DNA of 64,000 nt from Streptomyces sp. NBC_01235 (GTDB lineage Bacteria; Actinomycetota; Actinomycetes; Streptomycetales; Streptomycetaceae), in assembly GCF_035989285.1 (NCBI RefSeq), contig NZ_CP108513.1, positions 10,416,001-10,480,000 on the forward strand. Reading direction: 5' to 3'. Position numbers and translations under genes: made by a program. The notes under the pieces were generated by a model that did not search any database, was not told the origin of the DNA, and saw nothing but the letters and a program-made list of their open reading frames with translations. Positions 8,020 to 16,561 of the stretch are shown in pieces. Numbering within the stretch: the stretch's first letter is position 1; the number at the start of each line of letters is the position of its first letter.

Positions 8020-9513
8020 CTATTCCCCTGACGGTGAGGTCAGTGTGACGCCGAGGGCCACCGGGGTGCCGAAGTTCGGCGTGCCGTCGGCGTTCCAGGT
8101 GAACTTCTGCGCCCTGGTCGTACGGTTCATGTCGCAGCCACCGCCCGCGGAGTCGTTGGCGTGGTAGACCATCCAGTCCTCGGTCCCGTCGGGCGACTTG
8201 AAGAACCCGTTGTGGCCGGGACCGTAGACGCCGTTCGCGTTGGAGCGCTGGAAGACCGGGTTCGGCGACTTGACCCAGGAGGAGGAGCTGAGCGGGTCAC
8301 CGCCGTTGTAGGTGAGCATGCCGAGCTTGTAGTCGGGCGTGGAGCAGTGGCTGGCGGAGTAGACGATGAACGTCTTTCCGTTCCGCTGGAGCACCTCGCC
8401 GCCCTCGTTGACCGCGCCGCCCACGGTCTCCCAGCTGTACGTCGGCGTGGACAGCACCCGGCGGGTGCCGCTCGCCGTCCACGGGTTCGACAGAGGTCGG
8501 ATGAACATCGGCTGCGAGCCGTTGTAGAAGGTGCCCAACAGGTAGAGCTGACCGTTGAGTTGGAGGATGCTCGGGTCCAGCTCCCAGGTGTTGTCCTGCG
8601 TCGGGTCGAGCAGGTCGGCCTTGAAGCTGTAGGGACCCATCGGGTCGAGTCCGGCGCTCTCCAGCACGTGGATCCGCTGGGTGCCCAGGTCGTACGGCTC
8701 CCGCCCGGCCGTGTAGTAGAAGTACCAGCGCTTCCCGTTGGGGCCGTCGAGCAGGTGGAACTCAGGCGCCCACATCGTGCCGGCGCCGTTGGGCCGGGTG
8801 AGGTTGAAGATCACCTGGTCGGTGGCCGTGGCGAGCCCCGCCAGGGTGCTCGCCTTGCGCATGGTGACCGTCGAGTTCCAGGTGGTCGTGGCCAGGTAGT
8901 AGTAGCCGTCGTAGTACGTGAGCCACGGGTCGGGACCATGCTGGGAGAGCGGGTTGGCGTACGTGTGCGGGCTCGTTCCGCCGCCGGTGAAGGCGGGCAG
9001 CCGCCACACCCTGCCGTTCGCGGTGGCGCACGGCAGTTGCACCAGGTTGGTGTTGGACGCCGAGGACCCGCCGCTCGGCGAGACGCACTTGCCCGAGCTC
9101 ACGGAGACCAGGTTGAACGTCTTGTCCGTTCCGCCGACGGACACCGCGACGAGTCGCCACTGCTGGTTCGTACCGCCGTGGCAGGGCCACTGGATGATCG
9201 CCGCGTCGTCCGCCGTGGACGCGCCGTAGACGTCCACGCACTGGCCGGACTGGGTGGTGATCGTGTACGTGTCACTCGTCCCCGAGACCAGGGTGTAGCC
9301 GAAGTTCTGGTTGCTGCCGGAGGAGCAGGTGAAGGCCCGCAGCTGAGCACCGTTGGTTGTCGAACTGCCCGGCAGGTCGAGGCAGTTGCCGCCGTTCTGG
9401 TTCACGCCGGTCGAGGTGAACGCGACGGCGGCGGACGCGGGCGGCGCCACGAGGAAGGCGACCGCCATGGTGAGCAGGGCGATGAGTGCGGACAGGCATC
9501 TGGAACGGGTCAC
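8020..9513 (-). CDS. secreted GH43-type glycosidase with N-terminal ricin-B domain
   Basis: A 497-residue protein. The signal peptide (1-~29) is followed by a ricin-B module (about 30-180; NGGNCLDLPGSS, GQCVDVYGAS and SGKCVSPSG repeats), then a five-bladed GH43 domain (about 190-490): HGPDPWLTYYDGYYYLATT supplies the catalytic base Asp, WELDPSILQLNGQ the modulating Asp, and NEGGEVLQ the acid Glu. GH43 enzymes release arabinofuranose or xylose from plant glycans. The GTG start overlaps the stop of the upstream gene (GTGA). Its lectin module closely resembles that of the next gene, suggesting duplication. Confidence 0.87.
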   Translation of the reverse strand: MTRSRCLSALIALLTMAVAFLVAPPASAAVAFTSTGVNQNGGNCLDLPGSSTTNGAQLRAFTCSSGSNQNFGYTLVSGTSDTYTITTQSGQCVDVYGASTADDAAIIQWPCHGGTNQQWRLVAVSVGGTDKTFNLVSVSSGKCVSPSGGSSASNTNLVQLPCATANGRVWRLPAFTGGGTSPHTYANPLSQHGPDPWLTYYDGYYYLATTTWNSTVTMRKASTLAGLATATDQVIFNLTRPNGAGTMWAPEFHLLDGPNGKRWYFYYTAGREPYDLGTQRIHVLESAGLDPMGPYSFKADLLDPTQDNTWELDPSILQLNGQLYLLGTFYNGSQPMFIRPLSNPWTASGTRRVLSTPTYSWETVGGAVNEGGEVLQRNGKTFIVYSASHCSTPDYKLGMLTYNGGDPLSSSSWVKSPNPVFQRSNANGVYGPGHNGFFKSPDGTEDWMVYHANDSAGGGCDMNRTTRAQKFTWNADGTPNFGTPVALGVTLTSPSGE

Positions 9514-12500
9514 GGTCCGTACACCTTTGCTTCGAGGAGGCCGACGGAGTTGGTGCCGTTGCCGGTGAGCAGCACCCGCAGCCGGGTGGTGCTCGTGGCG
9601 GTGAAGGTGACGGTGTTGTACTGGTTCTTGACCAGCGGATAGCCGCTCGCGCCGGGCACGTCGACATAGGCGCCGCCGTTCCAGTACTGCAGCTTCCAGG
9701 AAGCCGGCATGTCGATGCCCTGGTCGTCGTCGAAGAAGTACACCTCGGCCTTGTTGAGGGTCTTCGCCGCGGGCCAGGTCAGCTCGGCCCACTGCTGTCC
9801 GGTCTCCGGCCAGGTCCCCCAGCGCGGGTTCACCGTGTCGTTGGACGACGGCGGGTCGATCCCGTCGTTGACGGCGGCCACGCTCTCCCAGGAGGAGGTG
9901 TACGACGCCGAAGCCGTCGCCGACGTCGCCAGGTTGGCCGATGGCTGGGGTGGCTGGACCCCGCCCCGGTTGAACACCTTGACCTCGGTGAGGCCCGTCT
10001 TCGCGCCGGAGGCGTTGATGGCCAGGACCCGTACCCGCTGGGCGCTGACCGCGGGGAACTGCACCAGGTTGTAGTTGGCGCGCGGTGCGGCGGGACTCTT
10101 GGTCTGGCCGGGGACGTTCACCCAGGAACTGCCGTCGTAGTACTGGATGGTGTACGCGGAGGGCGCCCGGTAGGTCGTACTCGCCGGACGGCTGTCCTTG
10201 AAGTACAGCCGCACCTCGTTCAGCGTGCGGGCGGTGCCGAAGTTCAGCTCGTACCAGTCCTGGCTGTTGGCGGACCCGCCCGCACCCCAGAACGGCTCGT
10301 TGGTGGGGTATCCGTCGACCGCGCCGGCGGTGGTGCTGCCGGATCCGGTGTACGACGCGGTCGTCGTCGACCCGGCGGCCAGGTTGGTGGGGTCGCCGGT
10401 CAGGTCGACGCCGGCCTTGGCGAGCATGTCGACCATCCGGGGGCTGTTCTGCACGACCTGGTTGGGGGCCTGGAGGCCGGCGACGGCCGAGTGGTGGGTG
10501 ACCGTGCCGCTCGTGGTCACGTCCCCGGTCGCCGGGTCCCAGGTGAACGGCACCAGCGAGCTGACGGTCGCGGCCCGGTTGCCGTTGACGTAGATCGAGT
10601 AGCCCTCCGGGACACCCGGGTAGCGCACCACTCCGTCGGCCGGGTCGTCCCAGACGATGGTCAGGTCGGCGTTGCGGTAGCGCAGGTTGTTGACGGTGAA
10701 GTGGTCCCAGCCGATGTCGATCGGGGAGAGTTCGACCTTCGCGTCGTTGCGGGGCCGCAGACCGGCGACGTCCTCGACCACCGTCCAGTTGCTGCTGCCC
10801 AGGATGTTGTGGTGGATCCAGGACCGGTAGTCGATGCCGGTGCCGTTCCAGTCGGCCCAGAACTCGTTGGCGTCGGGCCACTGGGTGTTGCCGCCGACGT
10901 ACTGCGCCCAGGTGTTCCAGTACAGCAGCTTCTTGTAGTCGGTCGCGGTCATCCAGGAGTTGGGGTAGTTGCGCAGCACCGAGGAGTAGAGCCGGAACTG
11001 GACGGTGGAGTTGATGGTGGAGAAGTTGTTGGAGCCCGGGTTCCCGGCGTCGGCCGCGGCCTTCTTGTCGGCCTGGTTGGCCGTGTAGAAGGGGAAGACG
11101 GGGTACTGGGCCGGGTCGTCGAACAGACGCAGCGCCTGCTTGTACGTCGCGGTGTCGGGGACGGCCCCGACCGAGAACGGGTAGTAGTTGTTGATCTCCT
11201 TCCAGGGCACCCACTCGTTGGTCGACTTCAGCCGGTGCTCGAACAGCTGCCGGTTGGGGTTCCACAGCACGTTGACGATGGCGTCCTTGATCTGTGTCGC
11301 GAGCGTGCGCATCTCGGTCGCCTTGGCCGTGTTGCCGGTCGCCTCGTAGGCCTGGGCTGCGGCGAGCGCGCCGCTGTACTGGTAGGCGGACTCGGCGCGG
11401 TCCATGTTGCCCGGCTTCCAGTGGAAGGAGACCGCGTCGGCGTCGTTGCCCGTCAGAGCGCCCCAGTCGTACTCGATGAGCTTGTTGTTGTCGTGGTCGT
11501 AGTAGGCGAGCTGGCCCTTGACGTCACCCTCGGCATAGTGGGCGAGGTTGCCCGCGATGGCCGGCTGACCGCCGTGGATCTGGTAGCTCCGCCAGGCCGC
11601 CTCGGCGATGTACTGGGTGTAGCTGTTCGACCAGTTCTCCGGGTCACCGGGGTTGTCGAGGAACCGGCCGCCCTTGGAGACCTGGCCCACGCTCAGCCAG
11701 TCGCCGTAGGCATAGGCCGGGTTGCGCAGGTACTTGAGGTCGTCGATGTGCATCGGCTGGGTGAGCGCGATCGCGTTGTTGTAGCCGAGGACGCCCTCGG
11801 TCGACGTCGGGAACTGGAAGGTCTGCCCGGGGATGTCGGCGTCGAGGTTGTTGAAGCGCATCAGCCACCAGCGGTAGTAGATGTTCTTCTTGATCGCGCC
11901 CTCGGGTACGTCGATGTACGGCACGTTCTGCGCCCACCACAGGTTGTACGCCCTGACGTGGGTGGCGAAGGCGGTGGCGTTGGAGTAACCCGCGTAGGCG
12001 TTGTACTCGGTGAGCGACTCGGGGATCTCGTCGGTGACGAAGCCCATCACCACCTTGGCGGTGACCGTCGCTCCGGCCGCTATCGTGACGGACCGGTTGA
12101 GCCCGCCGTCGGACACGGCGAAACCGTCGCCGGTGAGCCTCGGCCGGATGGTGGTGAGGTTGTTGTAGGCGTTCACCTGCCCGGTCAGCTCGCTGCCGGT
12201 GCCCGAGGTGGCGTACGGCGAGGTCGCCCGCAACTGCAGGGTGGTGGACGCGCTGCCGTTGTTCTTGATCGACAGGTTGGTCACCGCCACGTTGTTCTCG
12301 GTGATGAACTTGGTCTGCGTGACCGCGACGGAGCCGTTCGTGTGCACGCTCTTCCAGTAACTGGGCGCCTGCCACCGTTGGGAGACCTGTTCGGTGTAGG
12401 TGCCCGGGGTGATCGCGAGGGTGTAGGCGTTGTTGTCGTTGATGCTTTCCCAGTAGGCGACATGACCGCCGAAGCCGAGGACCGAGGGGTCGTGGGTCTT

Positions 12501-12770
12501 CATGAACAGCGCGCGCCCACGGCTCATCAGCCAGGGCCCGGCGGGGTCGTCGCCGGAGCGGGCCAGCAGACGGTCCATCCAGAAATCGGTTCCCGAACTC
12601 TCCGCGTCGTAGATGCTCCGCATCATGTCGCCCGGTGTGTAGGCGACGGGCGGGGCCGGGATCGCGGGTCCGCCGAAGGTGGGGAACCCGATGGTCTGCG
12701 CGGCGGCGGCCGGGTTCACGGAACAGACGGAACAGAGGATGAGCACGAGGGCGACGAGGAGGCGCTTCAT
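9510..12770 (-). CDS. large secreted (alpha/alpha)6-barrel glycoside hydrolase with two discoidin domains
   Basis: A 1086-residue protein, first gene of the leftward operon. The signal peptide (1-~24) is followed by a beta-sandwich region (about 30-280) and a helical-barrel catalytic domain (about 290-690: NIYYRWWLMRFNN, DDLKYLRNPAYAYGDW, WNPNRQLFEHRL, WPDANEFWADWNG). A beta domain then precedes two F5/8-type-C (discoidin/CBM32-like) modules near 780-930 and 940-1085. The barrel resembles MGH1-like/GH63-clan proteins; I cannot name the GH family. The acidic residues in DANEFWADW are candidate catalytic residues. Neighbouring GH43, GH127 and GH146-type genes point to an arabinose-containing plant polymer. 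Confidence 0.75.
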   Translation of the reverse strand: MKRLLVALVLILCSVCSVNPAAAAQTIGFPTFGGPAIPAPPVAYTPGDMMRSIYDAESSGTDFWMDRLLARSGDDPAGPWLMSRGRALFMKTHDPSVLGFGGHVAYWESINDNNAYTLAITPGTYTEQVSQRWQAPSYWKSVHTNGSVAVTQTKFITENNVAVTNLSIKNNGSASTTLQLRATSPYATSGTGSELTGQVNAYNNLTTIRPRLTGDGFAVSDGGLNRSVTIAAGATVTAKVVMGFVTDEIPESLTEYNAYAGYSNATAFATHVRAYNLWWAQNVPYIDVPEGAIKKNIYYRWWLMRFNNLDADIPGQTFQFPTSTEGVLGYNNAIALTQPMHIDDLKYLRNPAYAYGDWLSVGQVSKGGRFLDNPGDPENWSNSYTQYIAEAAWRSYQIHGGQPAIAGNLAHYAEGDVKGQLAYYDHDNNKLIEYDWGALTGNDADAVSFHWKPGNMDRAESAYQYSGALAAAQAYEATGNTAKATEMRTLATQIKDAIVNVLWNPNRQLFEHRLKSTNEWVPWKEINNYYPFSVGAVPDTATYKQALRLFDDPAQYPVFPFYTANQADKKAAADAGNPGSNNFSTINSTVQFRLYSSVLRNYPNSWMTATDYKKLLYWNTWAQYVGGNTQWPDANEFWADWNGTGIDYRSWIHHNILGSSNWTVVEDVAGLRPRNDAKVELSPIDIGWDHFTVNNLRYRNADLTIVWDDPADGVVRYPGVPEGYSIYVNGNRAATVSSLVPFTWDPATGDVTTSGTVTHHSAVAGLQAPNQVVQNSPRMVDMLAKAGVDLTGDPTNLAAGSTTTASYTGSGSTTAGAVDGYPTNEPFWGAGGSANSQDWYELNFGTARTLNEVRLYFKDSRPASTTYRAPSAYTIQYYDGSSWVNVPGQTKSPAAPRANYNLVQFPAVSAQRVRVLAINASGAKTGLTEVKVFNRGGVQPPQPSANLATSATASASYTSSWESVAAVNDGIDPPSSNDTVNPRWGTWPETGQQWAELTWPAAKTLNKAEVYFFDDDQGIDMPASWKLQYWNGGAYVDVPGASGYPLVKNQYNTVTFTATSTTRLRVLLTGNGTNSVGLLEAKVYGP

Positions 12771-12860
12771 GAGGTGCTCCCTCTCGGGTTGAGGGCAAGC
12801 GGGCAGCGGGCAGCAGGCAGCGGACGATGTCATGTGCCTGACATATGTGCGGGGAAACTC

Positions 12861-12906
12861 ACCTAAAAGGTTTTCGCAACGTAGGAGCGAGCTGATGAGG
12901 TGTCAA
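12861..12906 (-). promoter_or_regulatory. promoter of the secreted-glycosidase operon with candidate LacI operator
   Basis: On the minus strand: TTGACA (12901-12906), 17 bp, TACGTT (12878-12883). Immediately downstream is GAAAACCTTTTAGGT (12861-12875), whose ACCTTTTAGGT part is a 4-3-4 palindrome. The same motif (13 of 15 bases) follows the -10 of the transporter operon at 14163-14177. A repressor bound there would block transcription. Confidence 0.6.
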
Positions 12907-12969
12907 GAGAGAGCGCGAGAGAGCACCGAGGCCCGAGTTCGCCGACGGTGACGTTCAGGACGACGCGGC

Positions 12970-13998
12970 TCAGGACAGCGGCGCCGTCGACCCCCGGATG
13001 ATCACGCGGCAGCGCACGGTCTCGATCCCCGAGCGCCGTACCCCGCCGATCGCGGTGAACAGGGCGTGGGCCGCCGCCCGTCCGACCTGTTCCAGGTTCA
13101 TGTCGACGCTGGTGAGCGGCGGGCGCGAGGCGGTGGTCAGGACCTGCCAGTTGTCGAAGCCCATGACCGCCACGTCCTCCGGCACCCGGTGCCCGCGCTC
13201 GCGCAGGACTTCCATGGCCCCCCGGGCGATCTGGTCGCTGCCGCACAGCACGGCGTCGACTTCCCGATGCCGGTCGAGCAGCAGCGCGGTGGCCGCCCGC
13301 CCCCAGCCCTCCGACCAGGCCCCGAACCGCGGCTCGCCGACCAGGGCCAGCCCGGCGTCGGCGAGCGCGGCCCGGGCGCCCTCGGCCCGCTCCCGTGCCG
13401 CGAGGTATCCCGGGTCGCCGGTGATGTGCGCGATCCGGGTGCGGCCGCAGGCCAGCAGGTGCTCCACCGCGATCCGGCCGGCGTCGACGCTGTCGGGGAC
13501 GATGGACAGATCCGCCGGATCGTCCGACGGCGCGTACGCGTAGACCACGGGGACGGGCAGCTCACGGCCCAGCGACGGGCGCGGGTCGGTCCGGCTGCCG
13601 ACCACGATGAGACCGTCCACGCGGCGCCCGAGCAGCGCGCGCACATGGTGCTGCTCGCGGATCGCGTCCCCGCGCGCGTCGCACAGGAAGACGGCGACCT
13701 CGCCCGCCCCGAAGGCGTCCTCGGCGCCCATGAGGATCGGGATGCTGAACCGGCCCTCCAGGTCGCTGGTGAGCAGACCGACGGTGCCCGACCGTCCGAC
13801 GAGCAGACCGCGGGCCAGCTGGTTCGGCCGGAAGGCCAGCCGCTCGGCCGCCTCGATCACCCGCTGCCGGGTCTCGGCCCGCACCTGACTGCGGCCGTTG
13901 AGGGCTTTGGACGCGGTGGCGATGGACACGCCGGCCAGCCGGGCGACGTCGCTGAGTGTGGCGGGATGCGAACGAGAGGGGCCGACGGCCGGTGTCAT
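12970..13998 (-). CDS. LacI-family transcriptional repressor of the glycan island
   Basis: A 342-residue protein of normal LacI length. The N-terminal helix-turn-helix (about 14-60: TLSDVARLAGVSIATASKALNG, hinge NQLARGL) is followed by a periplasmic-binding-protein-like sugar domain (about 70-335: GLLTSDLEGRF, VDGLIVVGS, HITGDPGYLAARERAEG, CGSDQIARGAMEVLRE, VMGFDNWQVL). It sits between the leftward enzyme operon and the rightward importer/GH127 operon, the usual place for their regulator. An AGGAGAA ribosome site precedes the ATG. Ligand unknown; probably an arabinose-containing sugar. Confidence 0.9.
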   Translation of the reverse strand: MTPAVGPSRSHPATLSDVARLAGVSIATASKALNGRSQVRAETRQRVIEAAERLAFRPNQLARGLLVGRSGTVGLLTSDLEGRFSIPILMGAEDAFGAGEVAVFLCDARGDAIREQHHVRALLGRRVDGLIVVGSRTDPRPSLGRELPVPVVYAYAPSDDPADLSIVPDSVDAGRIAVEHLLACGRTRIAHITGDPGYLAARERAEGARAALADAGLALVGEPRFGAWSEGWGRAATALLLDRHREVDAVLCGSDQIARGAMEVLRERGHRVPEDVAVMGFDNWQVLTTASRPPLTSVDMNLEQVGRAAAHALFTAIGGVRRSGIETVRCRVIIRGSTAPLS

Positions 13999-14019
13999 GG
14001 ATGTTCTCCTGTCTCGCGT

Positions 14020-14040
14020 CGCGTGCGTAAACCGTACGCG
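14020..14040. promoter_or_regulatory. 21-bp imperfect palindrome upstream of the lacI-type gene
   Basis: The form is CGCGTnCGnnnnnCGnACGCG. It lies 22 bp upstream of the regulator's start codon and could be its own operator. It differs from the motif at the two operon promoters, so a different protein may bind it. Confidence 0.35.
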
Positions 14041-14130
14041 AGAAGTTTCGGCCGGGGTGCGTCCAGGACGTTTTCACAGGTTTCGGCGAAGCTCGTGCTG
14101 CAGCTCGTACAGCCGTTCTCTGCAAGGGGA

Positions 14131-14177
14131 TTGACGGGTCGTGAGCCGAGTCCTAGCTTTCAGAAAGCCTTTTCGGT
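14131..14177 (+). promoter_or_regulatory. promoter of the sugar ABC importer operon with candidate LacI operators
   Basis: TTGACG (14131-14136), 17 bp, TAGCTT (14154-14159). A perfect 6-1-6 palindrome GCTTTC-A-GAAAGC (14156-14168) overlaps the -10. The motif GAAAGCCTTTTCGGT (14163-14177) matches the glycosidase-operon site at 13 of 15 bases and is placed the same way relative to the -10. Confidence 0.6.
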
Positions 14178-14214
14178 TCCTTTTCGTCGCAGAACCCACA
14201 CTCAGGGGGACGTC

Positions 14215-15531
14215 ATGGGGAGCACGACCGGACCACGTAGACCCATCCGCCGGCTCGCCACCGGCGTCGTCGCGCTCCTCGCCGCCGCGAGCCTGGTCAC
14301 GGCCTGCGGGTCGGGGGACGGCGGCTCGGACGGCGGGGGAGAAGGCAAGGCCGCGGAGGCCAAGGGCGTCGACGACGGCGCCACGCTGACGATGTGGACC
14401 CGCGCCGCGACCCGGCCGCAGAGCGAGGCACTGGTCAAGGCCTACAACGCGAACCACAAGAACAAGATCGAACTGACCGTCATCCCGACCGACGACTACC
14501 AGGCCAAGGTCGGCGCGGCCGCCGGCTCCCGCGACCTCCCCGACCTCTTCGCCTCCGACGTGGTGTTCGTGCCGAACTACACCACCAGCAGGCTCTTCGC
14601 CGACCTCACCGAGCGCGTCGACGCACTGCCCTTCGCCGACAAGCTGGCCCAGTCGCACATCAAGGCAGGCACGTACGAGGGCAAGAAGTACGTCGTCCCG
14701 CACACGCTCGACCTGTCGGTGCTCTTCTACAACAAGGAGCTCTACCGGCGGGCGAAGCTCGACCCCGCGAAGCCGCCCACCACCCTGGCCGAGTGGGACC
14801 GTCAGGCGCGGGCCGTGGACGCGCTGGGCGGCGGCGTCGACGGCACCTTCTTCGGCGGCAACTGCGGTGGCTGCGGCGTCTTCACCTGGTGGCCGTCCAT
14901 CTGGGCCGGGGGAGCGGACGTGCTGAACGCGGAGGGCACCGAGGCGAAGCTCGACTCGGCCACCGCGAAGAAGGTCTACAGCACCTACCGGGGGTGGGTG
15001 AAGGACGACATCGTGGCCCCCGGCGCCCGCGACGAGACCGGCACCACCTGGACCGGCGTCTTCCCGAAGGGGAAGGTCGGCGTCATGCCCATGCCGTCGA
15101 CCACCCTGGGCCTGATGCCCAAGAACCTGGACCTCGGCGTCGCGCCCATCCCCGGCCCCGACGGCGGGAAGTCCACCTTCGTCGGCGGCGACGCCATCGG
15201 CATCTCCGCCACCAGCAAGAAGGCCGACCAGGCCTGGAACTTCCTCGCATGGTCCCTGGGCGACGACGCACAGGTGAACGTGGTCGCCGCCCACAAGGAC
15301 GTCGTGGCGCGCACCGACCTCGCGTCCAACAAGTACTCCGCGGCGGACCCGCGCCTGGTCACGATCAATCAGCTCGTGGCGGACGGCCGCACCCCGTACG
15401 CGCTGAAGTTCGGCCAGACCTTCAACGACCCCAACGGCCCCTGGCTGTCCCTGATGCGCGACGCCGTGTTCGGCGACGGAACGTCCGTCGAGAAGGACAA
15501 CAAGGCCGTCACCGCCTCGCTGGCCGACTGA
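14215..15531 (+). CDS. sugar ABC transporter substrate-binding lipoprotein
   Basis: A 438-residue protein. The lipoprotein signal ends in a SLVTACGSG lipobox (Cys about 28), then a Ser/Gly-rich linker and a family-1 solute-binding fold (TLTMWTRAATRPQSEALVKA, LPDLFASDVVFVPN, YVVPHTLDLSVLFYNKELY, GKVGVMPMPS). It binds an oligosaccharide outside the membrane for the two permeases that follow. The usual MsmK-type ATPase is encoded elsewhere, as is common in streptomycetes. Its ribosome site is AGGGGGAC before the ATG. First gene of the rightward operon. Confidence 0.92.
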   Translation: MGSTTGPRRPIRRLATGVVALLAAASLVTACGSGDGGSDGGGEGKAAEAKGVDDGATLTMWTRAATRPQSEALVKAYNANHKNKIELTVIPTDDYQAKVGAAAGSRDLPDLFASDVVFVPNYTTSRLFADLTERVDALPFADKLAQSHIKAGTYEGKKYVVPHTLDLSVLFYNKELYRRAKLDPAKPPTTLAEWDRQARAVDALGGGVDGTFFGGNCGGCGVFTWWPSIWAGGADVLNAEGTEAKLDSATAKKVYSTYRGWVKDDIVAPGARDETGTTWTGVFPKGKVGVMPMPSTTLGLMPKNLDLGVAPIPGPDGGKSTFVGGDAIGISATSKKADQAWNFLAWSLGDDAQVNVVAAHKDVVARTDLASNKYSAADPRLVTINQLVADGRTPYALKFGQTFNDPNGPWLSLMRDAVFGDGTSVEKDNKAVTASLAD

Positions 15532-15598
15532 ACGGCACGGCACCGGACGCACCGGACCCCGGCACGACCCCTCCCACGTCACCCGGCAGAGGAGAGCC

Positions 15599-16561
15599 AT
15601 GCAGGTGAAGGCGCCCGACCGAGCGACCGCCGAGCACCGGCCCCCGGCGGCACGTCCGGCCCGCCGACCCCGAACAGCCGCGCCCCTGTGGCGCTCCCGC
15701 AAGGTCCAGGGCCTCGGGTACGCCGCTCCCACGGCCCTGTTCGTCGCCGTCTTCTTCCTGCTGCCCCTCCTCCTCGTCGGGCAGATGTCGCTCAGCGACT
15801 GGCCGCTGCTCGCGGGCGACCAGGGCGCCAACGCCCCCGAGAACTACACCGACGTCACCGACAGCCCCCTGTTCTGGCCCGCCGTCCGCTTCACGCTCCT
15901 CTACACCGTGACCGTCACCGTCGTCCTGCTGGGTCTGGCCCTCCTTCTCGCGCTGCTCGTGCAGGAGTCCCGCCCCGGCGCCGGCTTCTTCCGTACGGTC
16001 TACTTCCTGCCCGGCGCCCTGGGCCTGGCCTCGGCATCCCTGCTCTTCTGGGGCCTGTACAGCCCCACCACCGGCCCGCTCAGCCGCACCCTGGAGAAAC
16101 TCGGCCTCGTCGACGACCCGGTGTCCTTCCTCGGCACGCCGACCTCCGCCCTGCTGTCGACGGTGTTCCTCGTCGTGTGGAAGTTCGCCGGTTTCTACAT
16201 GCTGATCCTGCTCGTCGGCCTCCAGCGCATCCCCCACGAGGTGTACGAGGCGGCCCGGATGGACGGCGCGAACCGCGGCCAGATCTTCCGGTCCATCACC
16301 CTCCCGCTGTTGCGTCCGTCCCTCGCCCTGTCCCTCCTCCTCTGCGTGACCGGATCACTGCTCGCCTTCGACCAGTTCTTCGTCCTCACCAAGGGCGGAC
16401 CCGACAACAGCACCGTCACCGTCGTGCAGTTGATCTACCGCGAGGCCTTCCAGCGGCTGAACCTCGGCACCGCGGCAGCCCTGTCGATCGTCGTGCTGGC
16501 CGCACTGCTCCTGCTGAACGTCCTGCAGTTCCGTGGCCTGCGCCGCGCCGACGAGTCATGA
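15599..16561 (+). CDS. sugar ABC transporter permease (MalF-type)
   Basis: A 320-residue protein with a basic N-terminus, six hydrophobic segments and the permease loop EAARMDGANRGQIFRSITLPLLRP (shown in part: EAARMDGANRGQ), which contacts the ATPase. It pairs with the next gene, whose ATG overlaps this stop (ATGA). A GAGGAGAG ribosome site precedes the ATG. Confidence 0.93.
   Translation: MQVKAPDRATAEHRPPAARPARRPRTAAPLWRSRKVQGLGYAAPTALFVAVFFLLPLLLVGQMSLSDWPLLAGDQGANAPENYTDVTDSPLFWPAVRFTLLYTVTVTVVLLGLALLLALLVQESRPGAGFFRTVYFLPGALGLASASLLFWGLYSPTTGPLSRTLEKLGLVDDPVSFLGTPTSALLSTVFLVVWKFAGFYMLILLVGLQRIPHEVYEAARMDGANRGQIFRSITLPLLRPSLALSLLLCVTGSLLAFDQFFVLTKGGPDNSTVTVVQLIYREAFQRLNLGTAAALSIVVLAALLLLNVLQFRGLRRADES

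Noticed and set aside
12790..12830. CGGGCAGCGGGCAGCAGGCAG repeat-like run (given in part: GGCAGCGGGCAGCAGG) before the glycosidase operon
   Set aside because: Three irregular 7-bp copies in the leader; simple GC-rich slippage with no clear role.
9486..12866. A 1126-codon open frame on the plus strand opposite the large glycosidase gene
   Set aside because: It is the antisense shadow of GC-rich coding sequence (Val/Gly/Arg-rich, no fold or motif). The minus strand has signal peptide, catalytic and discoidin domains.
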